5,711 nt of DNA. It comes from Bacteroidota bacterium (GTDB taxonomy: Bacteria > Bacteroidota > Bacteroidia > Chitinophagales > LD1). The notes beneath the pieces are model-generated. The model saw only the letters and a list, made by a program, of their open reading frames with translations, made no database searches and was not told the DNA's origin. The stretch covers positions 1-5,711 of the forward strand of contig PLSN01000308.1 of assembly GCA_003165135.1 (NCBI GenBank), given 5' to 3'. Below, piece after piece: positions 1 through 5,711 of the stretch. Made by a program: the position numbers and the translations under genes. Every line of letters starts with the position of its first letter. The stretch's first letter is position 1.

Positions 1-1851
1 ACCACACTCGGACGTGGGGGCTCTGACTATACTGCTGCAATACTTGCGGCTGCGACAGATGCAGAGAAGCTCGAAATATGGACCGATGTGAGCGGGATGA
101 TGACTGCTGACCCTCGTCTTGTGCCAAATGCTAAGGTAATACCCAATATTTCCTATCAGGAAGCGATGGAGCTGTCTCACTTTGGTGCTAAAGTGATCTA
201 TGCTCCAACCATACAGCCTGTGATGGCAAAGGGTATACCCCTATGGATCAAAAATACTTTCGCGCCCAATGATACCGGCACAGAGATAGAGAGAAAAGCA
301 CGTGCAGGCGGTAATGCAGTCAGCGGATTGTCAAGTATCGACCGTGTATCATTGCTTCTATTGGAAGGTAGTGGCATGATAGGCATACCGGGTTTTTCAA
401 AAAGACTTTTTGAGGCCCTGTCGAAAGAAAAAATAAACGTGATACTTATCACACAGAGTTCATCTGAGTATTCGATATGTGTAGCTATAGATGAAAACAA
501 TGTCGACAAAGCAAAAAAAGCAGTCGACGAAGAATTCGCGAATGAGATAGCTCTTCAGAAACTCGAACCGCTCCAGGTAGAGAATAAACTATCTATAGTT
601 GCATTGGTGGGAGATAATATGAAAAGCCATCAGGGCATCAGCGGCAAGATGTTTGCGGCGATGGGCCGGAACGGCGTCAATATCCGTGCCATAGCGCAAG
701 GTTCATCAGAAAAAAACATCTCGGCGGTTATTAGTTCGGCTGATGTCAAAAAAGCGATCAACGTACTGCATAAAGAATTTTTCGAAACAACATACCGCCA
801 GATAAATCTCTTTATAGTGGGTGTGGGAAACGTAGGAAGTCGGCTATTGGCTCAGCTACAGCAGCAGCAGAGTTATCTGCTTGAGCATCTGGGGCTGCAG
901 GTCCGTGTGGTCGGCCTCACTAATAGTCGTATGATGCTGCTAGATGAAAATGGTATTGATCTTACCTCATGGAAGGATAAACTGGATAGTGGTATAAAGA
1001 TGAGCCTGCATGAGTTTATCAACTTTATTTCCGAAAAGAACCTTCGCAATTCTATATTCCTCGACAATACTGCCAATGCGGATGTCGCTGCCTGTTATGA
1101 CAGACTTTTACAAAAAAGTATCTCGGTCGTAGCCTGCAATAAAATAGCCTGCTCTGCTGAGTATTCTCAATATCGAAGACTGAAGGACCTGGCTCGTGAA
1201 TTTACCACCTCATTTCACTTTGAGACCAATGTCGGCGCAGGACTACCTGTGATAGGCACACTCAATGACCTCCTGAGAAGCGGCGACGAGATCGAACGCA
1301 TAGAAGCGGTGCTATCCGGTACGCTCAATTTTGTTTTTAACCACTACGATGGTACAAGGCCATTCGCCGAAGTGGTGAAACAGGCGCAGGACGAAGGATA
1401 TACAGAGCCAGACCCTCGTTTGGACCTTGGCGGCACTGATGTGATGAGGAAGATACTCATTCTGGCCCGCGAGTCAGGATATAAAATGGAAATGAGCGAG
1501 ATCGCAAATGATTCCTTTTTGCCGTCATCATGCATGGATGGTGATGTCGCGAATTTTTATAAAGAGCTCGCAAAACATGAAGGGCATTTCCATAAACTAT
1601 ATGACGAGGCTTTCGAGAACGGGAAGAAATTGAAGTTCGTAGCAAAGTTGGATAAAGGCAAAGCATCTGTAGGCCTCCAGCATATCAGCAAGGAACATGA
1701 TTTCTTTCACCTCTATGGCAAGGATAATGCGGTACTTTTTCACACTAAGAGATATTCACAACAGCCGCTGGTGATCAAGGGCGCAGGCGCAGGAGCAGAG
1801 GTGACCGCATCGGGTATATTCGCTGATATAATGAGGGCAGCCAGAGTATGA
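1..1851 (+). CDS. thrA: Bifunctional aspartokinase / homoserine dehydrogenase, 5'-partial
   Basis: This enzyme catalyses the first step (aspartate to aspartyl-4-phosphate) and third step (aspartate semialdehyde to homoserine) of threonine synthesis in the cytoplasm. The frame is open from base 1, so the gene starts upstream; 616 residues are visible, against about 820 in E. coli ThrA. Numbering from base 1: residues 1-11 carry the end of the aspartokinase core (TLGRGGSDYTA). Two ACT-like regulatory repeats follow at about 113-187 and 194-262, with the paired motifs QSSSE (152-156) and QGSSE (233-237). The homoserine dehydrogenase has a Rossmann GxGxxG at 274-279, conserved NK at 380-381, NVGAGLP at 410-416, and the active-site stretch YTEPDPR with E469, D475, D480 and K484. 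The C-terminal GAGAG...VTA...FAD block is complete. The ATG at position 88 is internal and is not the start. The ACT repeats imply feedback control, probably by threonine; no lesion is seen. Confidence 0.97.
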   Translation, partial: TTLGRGGSDYTAAILAAATDAEKLEIWTDVSGMMTADPRLVPNAKVIPNISYQEAMELSHFGAKVIYAPTIQPVMAKGIPLWIKNTFAPNDTGTEIERKARAGGNAVSGLSSIDRVSLLLLEGSGMIGIPGFSKRLFEALSKEKINVILITQSSSEYSICVAIDENNVDKAKKAVDEEFANEIALQKLEPLQVENKLSIVALVGDNMKSHQGISGKMFAAMGRNGVNIRAIAQGSSEKNISAVISSADVKKAINVLHKEFFETTYRQINLFIVGVGNVGSRLLAQLQQQQSYLLEHLGLQVRVVGLTNSRMMLLDENGIDLTSWKDKLDSGIKMSLHEFINFISEKNLRNSIFLDNTANADVAACYDRLLQKSISVVACNKIACSAEYSQYRRLKDLAREFTTSFHFETNVGAGLPVIGTLNDLLRSGDEIERIEAVLSGTLNFVFNHYDGTRPFAEVVKQAQDEGYTEPDPRLDLGGTDVMRKILILARESGYKMEMSEIANDSFLPSSCMDGDVANFYKELAKHEGHFHKLYDEAFENGKKLKFVAKLDKGKASVGLQHISKEHDFFHLYGKDNAVLFHTKRYSQQPLVIKGAGAGAEVTASGIFADIMRAARV

Positions 1852-2771
1852 AAGAAGTAACAGTATATGCACCGGCCACTGTAGCCAATGTCGTATGTGG
1901 ATTTGACATACTCGGTTTTGCATTGAGTGAGCCATCTGATAAAATGGTAGTCCGTATCAGTGATAAAAAGGGAGTCACTATCATAAATAAAGATGATTTC
2001 GACTTGCCCACTGAGGCGAGTCAAAATGTGGCCGGAGTCGCGCTCCTTGCGATGCTGGATGCGCTGAATGGAGAAGTAAAAGGATTTGAAATAGAAAGTA
2101 CCAAGACCATCAAACCGGGGAGCGGTATCGGCTCCAGTGCTGCGAGTGCCGCTGCTGCTGTGGTCGGCGCGAATGAACTGCTTAATAAAAGATTCTCTAA
2201 TGATGAATTGGTTGGATTTGCCATGTGTGGCGAGGCTGTCGCATCCGGCGCTAAGCACGCGGACAATATCGCCCCATGTATCTATGGCGGCGTAATACTG
2301 GTCAGAAGCAATGATCCTATTGATATCATTCCTATACCCGCACCGCCTCTCTATGTCACTGTCCTGCATCCACAGATAGAAATAAAAACATCAGAGGCCA
2401 GGCAAATCCTTAAAAAGAAAGTAACCCTCAAAGATGCTATCACACAATGGGCTAATGTAGCAGGACTGATAGCAGGACTGATGAAGAGCGACTACGCCCT
2501 AATTGGCAGATCTCTGACAGATGTGATCGTAGAGCCGATGCGGAGTACTTTGATCCCTCAGTATGATGAAGTGAAAAAAGCCAGCCTCGCTGCCGGGGCA
2601 TTAGGCGGTGGGATATCCGGCTCAGGGCCATCCGTTTTTATGCTGAGTAGTGATGAAGCTACTGCACATAGGGTGGAGGCTGCGATCAAACAAGTATATG
2701 ATAAAGTAGGAATAGACTTTCATCTGTATATCACCACTATCAATCCTTATGGAGTAAAAGCAATAGTATAA
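1848..2771 (+). CDS. thrB: Homoserine kinase (GHMP kinase family)
   Basis: ThrB phosphorylates L-homoserine with ATP to O-phospho-L-homoserine, the substrate of threonine synthase. The 307 residues match the usual length of about 310. GHMP kinase landmarks appear in order: the N-terminal PATVANVVCGFDILGFAL block (residues 9-26), the ATP-binding loop PGSGIGSSAAS (90-100), HADNIAP (137-143) and the C-terminal glycine-rich motif GALGGGISGSGPS (250-262). The ATG overlaps the thrA stop in an ATGA, so translation is probably coupled to thrA; no strong Shine-Dalgarno sequence precedes it. A perfect 12-bp tandem duplication (2459-2482) encodes AGLI-AGLM inside a helix and keeps the frame. The gene sits between thrA and thrC, as expected for a thr operon. 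The family is clear, and homoserine as substrate is supported by the neighbours. Confidence 0.97.
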   Translation: MKEVTVYAPATVANVVCGFDILGFALSEPSDKMVVRISDKKGVTIINKDDFDLPTEASQNVAGVALLAMLDALNGEVKGFEIESTKTIKPGSGIGSSAASAAAAVVGANELLNKRFSNDELVGFAMCGEAVASGAKHADNIAPCIYGGVILVRSNDPIDIIPIPAPPLYVTVLHPQIEIKTSEARQILKKKVTLKDAITQWANVAGLIAGLMKSDYALIGRSLTDVIVEPMRSTLIPQYDEVKKASLAAGALGGGISGSGPSVFMLSSDEATAHRVEAAIKQVYDKVGIDFHLYITTINPYGVKAIV

Positions 2772-4084
2772 TGAGTTTGCCGCCCATTCAATATTACAGT
2801 ACCAATAAGAGTTCTCCGGTGGTTAGTTTTCGCGAAGCGACTATCAGAGGGCAGGCCCCTGACGGAGGATTGTATTTCCCGGATAGGATACCATTACTCT
2901 CAGGTGATTTTAAAAATAATATCAAAAGCTATTCTAAAGCAGATATAGCCTATCATGTCATTCACCCATATATAGGCGCGGGGATACCTGATGACGTTTT
3001 GCATAAAATATGCGAAGAGACCATCGCCTTTGATTTCCCATTGAAGCAAATCAATGACAATATATATTCACTGGAACTATTTCATGGACCGACACTGGCA
3101 TTCAAAGATGTGGGAGCACGATTCATGAGCAGGTGTCTGGGGTATTTTTCAAAGGAGCAAGGCCGTCGTGTCACTGTGCTCGTCGCTACATCTGGCGATA
3201 CAGGTAGTGCTGTGGCGAATGGCTTTCTCGGAGTGGATGGGATTGATGTCGTGATACTGTATCCGTCCGGCAAAGTGAGCAAGGTACAGGAGCAGCAGCT
3301 GACCACGCTAGGTCAAAACATCACCGCACTGGAGGTCTCGGGTACTTTCGACGACTGTCAGGCCCTGGTCAAACGCACCTTTGCTGATACTGATCTCACA
3401 GAGCGTATGTTTCTCACATCGGCTAACTCTATCAATGTAGCACGCTGGCTTCCGCAGCAGTTCTATTATTTCTATGCCATACAGCAGTGGGAGGAAAATA
3501 AACCTCCTGTGATCTGTGTGCCCAGCGGCAACTATGGTAATATCTGTGCGGGTCTGCTGGCATATCTATCAGGATTGCCTGCATCACATTTTGTGCTCGC
3601 TAGCAATGTGAATGATGTATTCACTGACTATCTAGGCACTGGGCACTTTCACTCTAAGACCGCCGTTCCTACTATTTCAAATGCAATGGATGTGGGCAAT
3701 CCGAGCAACTTTGTACGGATACTGGAGCTTTTTCAGCATGATCACGCGCGTATCAGTGATCTGATCAGCAGCTATACAGTGAGCGATGCTGTGACCTCAG
3801 ATACCATAGCAGATGTTTACCGGAAATATCATTACCTGCTCGATCCTCACGGTGCAGTTGCATATAAGGCATTGGAAAGCTATCTGAACGAGCATACTGT
3901 TGATGGCGGATTTATATTGGAGACCGCTCATCCGGTCAAATTCGCTGATGTGGTGGAGCGTATTATTGGCAAAGAGATAGAAATGCCCGAATCAATTCGA
4001 GGGATACTTTCGCTTCAGAAACAAAGTAAGCTGATGGTCCCGGAGTATGATCTCTTTAAAGAATATTTGATCGGCAGGAGCTAG
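2771..4084 (+). CDS. thrC: Threonine synthase (PLP-dependent)
   Basis: ThrC converts O-phospho-L-homoserine and water to L-threonine and phosphate, the last step of the pathway. The 437 residues are close to the 428 of E. coli ThrC and fit the shorter, ThrC-type (non-plant) form. The N-terminus has YYSTN (8-12) and APDGGLYFP (29-37). The pyridoxal phosphate lysine is K112 in HGPTLAFKDVGARF (105-118). Cofactor-phosphate and substrate motifs are SGDTGSA (141-147), PSGNYGN (251-257), DPHGA (358-362) and ETAHPVKF (384-391). The start ATG shares its A with the thrB stop (TAATG), so the operon order thrA-thrB-thrC is tightly coupled. The gene ends two bases short of the stop of the convergent yciO-like gene, which leaves no separate terminator region. 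No defects are seen. Confidence 0.97.
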   Translation: MSLPPIQYYSTNKSSPVVSFREATIRGQAPDGGLYFPDRIPLLSGDFKNNIKSYSKADIAYHVIHPYIGAGIPDDVLHKICEETIAFDFPLKQINDNIYSLELFHGPTLAFKDVGARFMSRCLGYFSKEQGRRVTVLVATSGDTGSAVANGFLGVDGIDVVILYPSGKVSKVQEQQLTTLGQNITALEVSGTFDDCQALVKRTFADTDLTERMFLTSANSINVARWLPQQFYYFYAIQQWEENKPPVICVPSGNYGNICAGLLAYLSGLPASHFVLASNVNDVFTDYLGTGHFHSKTAVPTISNAMDVGNPSNFVRILELFQHDHARISDLISSYTVSDAVTSDTIADVYRKYHYLLDPHGAVAYKALESYLNEHTVDGGFILETAHPVKFADVVERIIGKEIEMPESIRGILSLQKQSKLMVPEYDLFKEYLIGRS

Positions 4085-4107
4085 TACTACTCCTCGAATT
4101 TTCCTTT
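4076..4107. terminator. Possible short hairpin across the convergent thrC / yciO stops
   Basis: AGGAG (4076-4080) pairs with CTCCT (4090-4094). After a one-base bulge at 4081, TA (4082-4083) pairs with TA (4088-4089), closing a GTAC loop. The two facing TAG stop codons form the palindromic centre TAGTACTA. On the plus strand the hairpin is followed by a mixed T-rich run (AATTTTCCTTT); the minus strand has no U-tract. The stem is only 7 bp with a bulge, so it is at best a weak terminator for thrC. It could equally be chance, because the facing stops create most of the inner palindrome. Confidence 0.25.
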
Positions 4108-4707
4108 ACCTTCTCTTATTAGTACAGGATCATCACCAGTGTAGTCGAGTATGGTTGAGGCTATATTGCCTCCGGGGCCGCCGTCTATCACGATATCTAC
4201 TATGCCATCATACAGTTCATATATCTCTTGTGGGTCGCTTATATATTCTGTCACCTGATCATCGATCTTGATAGATGCGGAGAGAATGGGTGCACCGAGA
4301 GCATCTACGATATCTCGGGCTATCGCATTGTCGGGTACGCGTATCCCGATAGTTTTTTTGCTATAGCCGTATATTTTGACGATCGTATTGTTAGCATTGA
4401 GGATGAAAGTGTATGGCCCCGGCAGGCAGCGCTTCATGAGCTTAAAGCAGGCATTGCTGACATTGAGCGTATAGTCAGATATATGGCTCAGGTCATAGCA
4501 TACGATGGAGAAGTTTGCCTTATTGGGTTTCAGGTCCTTGAGTTTGCATAGCTTCTCATAGGCGCTGCGATGGGTCAGGTCACAGCCCAGTGTATAGACC
4601 GTATCAGTAGGATAGATAATGATCCCTCCGTTTTGCAGGCACTTGACCACACGGGCTATCAGCCTGTCATCTATATTGTCCGGATTGATCTCTAGCAGCT
4701 CTGTCAT
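4087..4707 (-). CDS. yciO: Sua5/YciO/YrdC-family protein, YciO type
   Basis: The 206 residues fit a single YrdC-like domain and equal the length I recall for E. coli YciO. Family signatures are YPTDTVYTLGCD (32-43), LPGPYTFIL (95-103), KTIGIRVP (118-125), GAPILSASI (138-146) and the terminal ST..D......REG block (184-200). The N-terminal INPDN..DRLI and the NFSIVC..LSHISDYT stretch resemble YciO more than TsaC. TsaC/Sua5 enzymes make threonylcarbamoyl-AMP from threonine, bicarbonate and ATP for tRNA t6A37 modification. Here the TsaC motifs are altered: the K-x-R region reads KLKDLKP (55-61), and the asparagine of the usual SxN is K147 when aligned from P140. Automatic pipelines will probably name it threonylcarbamoyladenylate synthase; I infer a YciO paralogue of uncertain activity. 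The ATG overlaps the stop of the upstream small gene (ATGA), which suggests coupled translation. Confidence 0.88.
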   Translation of the reverse strand: MTELLEINPDNIDDRLIARVVKCLQNGGIIIYPTDTVYTLGCDLTHRSAYEKLCKLKDLKPNKANFSIVCYDLSHISDYTLNVSNACFKLMKRCLPGPYTFILNANNTIVKIYGYSKKTIGIRVPDNAIARDIVDALGAPILSASIKIDDQVTEYISDPQEIYELYDGIVDIVIDGGPGGNIASTILDYTGDDPVLIREGKGKFEE

Positions 4708-5111
4708 AGCTTTTGTAAAATATCCAATAATGTCTCGTTGAGTTTCTCTCTTGCTTTGTCAAAATCAGATTCTCCTGTCGCAAGGTTGCGTTCGACCGCA
4801 TTGAGCTGATAGAAAGGCTGCCGATCATACATACATGGGTATACGAAACCCAGTCCATCACCTGTCTCGATGTCTGCTTTGTATTTTTCGCGCTTTGCTT
4901 CGTAGGTATTTACATTAGCATATTGGTTCACTGTCACAGATACGACCTTCCGAAATGGCATCAGCACGTTCATATAGCTGTTGTTCATATTGATAAAGGC
5001 CCCTTTGAAATGCGGGAAATCTTCACTGTTCAATAGCCCCAGGTCATATAAATCCGCAAAGGCTGTTCCTCCCTCTCCTTTGGAGAGGGTCGGGGTGAGG
5101 ATGTATTTCAC
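4704..5111 (-). CDS. Hypothetical protein with repeat-derived N-terminus, possibly 5'-truncated
   Basis: I do not recognise the family. The frame gives 135 residues from a GTG at 5111. Residues 1-15 (MKYILTPTLSKGEGG) are a translation of the adjacent palindromic repeat. Ordinary protein-like sequence begins around AFADLYDLG (from about 17), with an aromatic middle (FVYPCMYDRQPFYQ) and a charged helical C-terminus ending ILQKL. No signal peptide, lipobox or membrane segment is visible. The frame is open upstream as far as 5213, but GTG 5111 is the only ATG, GTG or TTG before the in-frame TAA at 5214-5216. The stop overlaps the ATG of the yciO-like gene by 4 bp, which supports a genuine gene end and an operon with it. 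The gene could be a functional small protein that uses the repeat as its start, or the 3' remnant of a longer gene cut by the repeat array. Confidence 0.6.
   Translation of the reverse strand: MKYILTPTLSKGEGGTAFADLYDLGLLNSEDFPHFKGAFINMNNSYMNVLMPFRKVVSVTVNQYANVNTYEAKREKYKADIETGDGLGFVYPCMYDRQPFYQLNAVERNLATGESDFDKAREKLNETLLDILQKL
5068..5108. repeat. Repeat unit 1 (perfect 8-bp hairpin)
   Basis: CCCTCTCC (5071-5078) and GGAGAGGG (5082-5089) form a perfect 8-bp stem with a TTT loop on the plus strand. The conserved TGAGG (5096-5100) and GTATT (5103-5107) follow. This unit lies inside the reading frame of the hypothetical gene and encodes its first residues. Confidence 0.8.
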
Positions 5112-5155
5112 CCTTCTCCTTCGGAGAGGGCAGCGTGAGGTGGCTGTTTTGTATT
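5109..5155. repeat. Repeat unit 2 (bulged hairpin carrying the GTG start and SD-like sequence)
   Basis: CCCTTCTCC (5111-5119) and GGAGAGGG (5123-5130) pair with one bulged base. TGAGG lies at 5136-5140 and GTATT at 5151-5155, with a spacer longer than in units 1 and 3. On the minus strand the right arm reads AAGGAGAAGG directly before GTG at 5111-5109. The Shine-Dalgarno-like stretch is therefore within the stem, and the first G of the start codon is the outermost stem base. Confidence 0.75.
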
Positions 5156-5198
5156 CTCCCTTCTCCCTCGGAGAAGGGCCGGGGATGAGGACGTATTT
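5156..5198. repeat. Repeat unit 3 (perfect 9-bp hairpin, abuts the usp stop)
   Basis: CCCTTCTCC (5158-5166) and GGAGAAGGG (5170-5178) form a perfect 9-bp stem with a CTC loop. TGAGG lies at 5186-5190 and GTATT at 5193-5197; the last base of GTATT is also part of the usp stop codon (5197-5199). Read from usp, this hairpin begins about 19 nt after the stop. It could shape the 3' end of the usp transcript, but no U-tract follows it, so it is not a classic intrinsic terminator. Confidence 0.8.
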
Positions 5199-5634
5199 AT
5201 TCCCCGATAGGTATTATCAGCATCGGTATCTTCGACTTATCAAATATCTGACGTGTCACCTCCTGGCCAAATACCCTCTTCAGGAAATTATGTTTATGCG
5301 AACCAAGTATCAGCATATCTACAGCGAGTTTCTCCGCCTCATCGAATATGGTCTGCACGGTCGGCCCCTGCACGAGCAGGCTCTCGGCATTGACATTGTT
5401 CGCTTTCAGTGTTTCAGAATACTTATGAAGCGTCTTATGCTCCTCACGGAGGTCTTCTGCCAGTGTCTTGCGGATGTATACAGGGCCTGCGTCAAACCCC
5501 ACGAAGTCAGGGTCAGGCATGGCCACATGTACTATCCATATCTTTGAGTCAAATTTTGCGGCGAGTTTTGATGCATGGTCGAGCAGGCTTTGGTCTCCGC
5601 CCTCGAGATCTACAGCTACCAGTATATTTTTCAT
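5197..5634 (-). CDS. Universal stress protein, UspA family (single domain)
   Basis: The 145 residues match a single Usp domain. They begin with the beta-strand MKNILVAVDL containing the conserved Asp (D9), followed by a helix (SLLDHASKLAAKF), the WIVHV strand (33-37), VQGPTVQTIFDEA (88-100) and DMLILGSHKHNFLKRVFG (106-123), ending with IPMLIIP. In ATP-binding members the motif is G-2x-G-9x-G(S/T). Here it reads G111-S-H-K114, and the following G123 comes one residue early and is followed by Q, so the second glycine and the terminal Ser/Thr are lost. ATP binding may be weak or absent. UspA-type proteins are cytoplasmic and linked to stress and growth arrest; the exact role here is unknown. The ATG at 5634 gives the canonical N-terminus although no Shine-Dalgarno sequence precedes it. 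The gene lies upstream of the repeat array, the small gene and the yciO-like gene on the same strand. Confidence 0.93.
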   Translation of the reverse strand: MKNILVAVDLEGGDQSLLDHASKLAAKFDSKIWIVHVAMPDPDFVGFDAGPVYIRKTLAEDLREEHKTLHKYSETLKANNVNAESLLVQGPTVQTIFDEAEKLAVDMLILGSHKHNFLKRVFGQEVTRQIFDKSKIPMLIIPIGE

Positions 5635-5711
5635 GTTAGTCGATTATGTGTCCGAAGGTAATAAAAAATCATTTCTGTCATCGGCTATTCAACCCACAAA
5701 GGGTTCAAAAC

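Larger units (their letters stand above)
5068..5200. repeat. Array of three palindromic hairpin repeats between usp and the hypothetical gene
   Basis: Three related units lie head to tail, with stems starting at 5071, 5111 and 5158 (spacing 40 and 47 bp). On the minus strand each unit reads AATAC, a variable spacer, CCTCA, a GC-rich segment and a hairpin of form CCC(T)TCTCC - 3 nt - GGAGA(A)GGG. The units differ by several substitutions and small indels, so they are not a recent exact duplication. They translate on the minus strand to peptides such as YILTPTLSKGEG, a repeat-derived peptide type I recognise from translated bacterial genomes, including Bacteroidota. The array starts at the usp stop codon and runs to the coding part of the next gene, filling the intergenic space. 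Confidence 0.85.

Noticed and set aside
858..872. (CAG)n run encoding a short polyglutamine in thrA
   Set aside because: It is only about four perfect triplets, in the region after the Rossmann motif where E. coli ThrA also has glutamines. It is too short to call a contingency repeat.
1740..2369. A 209-codon minus-strand open frame across the thrA/thrB junction
   Set aside because: It is antisense to two well-recognised enzymes, spans their junction and has low-quality, serine-rich composition.
2459..2482. Perfect 12-bp tandem duplication in thrB (AGCAGGACTGAT twice)
   Set aside because: It encodes AGLI-AGLM in frame, and the AGLIAGL-like helix fits what I know of related homoserine kinases, so it is probably ordinary coding sequence rather than a slippage site of interest.
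4228..4551. A 107-codon plus-strand open frame opposite the yciO-like gene
   Set aside because: It lies wholly antisense to a clear YrdC-domain protein and shows no recognisable motif or translation signal.
5068..5200. CRISPR array interpretation of the spaced repeats
   Set aside because: Only three diverged copies, spacers of about 10-15 bp that resemble each other, no cas genes in view, and repeats that are near-complete palindromes of a known dispersed-repeat type.
4981..5547. A 188-codon open frame on the plus strand across the repeat array and into usp
   Set aside because: It is the antisense of the usp coding region plus repeats that happen to lack stops. It has no family motifs and contains repeat-type peptides (SPLERVGVR, FSLGEGPGM). 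The minus-strand UspA motifs are unambiguous.
5653..5660. Minus-strand TACCTTCG as a Bacteroidota-type -7 promoter element (TAnnTTTG) upstream of usp
   Set aside because: One mismatch to consensus, and no TTG or TTTG at the expected distance upstream, so it is not strong enough to annotate.
5691..5705. Short inverted repeat AACCC-ACAAA-GGGTT at the window edge
   Set aside because: The stem is only 5 bp with no flanking terminator or operator signature, and the window ends six bases later, so it cannot be interpreted.

Overview
The window looks like a chromosomal segment from a member of the Bacteroidota. This is inferred from the style of the ThrB and ThrC sequences, from the almost complete lack of Shine-Dalgarno sequences, from the moderate GC content, and from a GC-rich palindromic repeat family whose translation gives LTPTLSKGEG-like peptides. 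The genus cannot be settled from this window.

Plus strand, 1-4084: the threonine biosynthesis operon thrA-thrB-thrC. It encodes bifunctional aspartokinase/homoserine dehydrogenase (5' end cut by the window edge), homoserine kinase and threonine synthase. The genes are packed with overlapping stop and start codons (ATGA between thrA and thrB, TAATG between thrB and thrC). Together they take aspartate to aspartyl phosphate, then homoserine, O-phosphohomoserine and threonine. The aspartate-semialdehyde dehydrogenase step is encoded elsewhere. Catalytic motifs are intact in every part that is visible.

Minus strand, 5634 down to 4087: a single-domain universal stress protein, then three tandem copies of a hairpin-forming repeat, then a small gene of unrecognised family, then a YciO-type Sua5/YciO/YrdC gene. 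The small gene and the yciO-like gene overlap by 4 bp (ATGA). The yciO-like gene converges on thrC with only two bases between the facing stop codons.

The part most worth a second look is 5068-5200. The repeat array fills the usp-hypothetical intergenic space exactly. The reading frame of the small gene stays open through all three copies. Its only usable start (GTG) and a Shine-Dalgarno-like sequence both come from the middle repeat unit, inside its hairpin. The N-terminus of this protein therefore seems to be repeat-derived, either through truncation by repeat insertion or through recruitment of the repeat as a start signal. The rest of the window is ordinary housekeeping metabolism.
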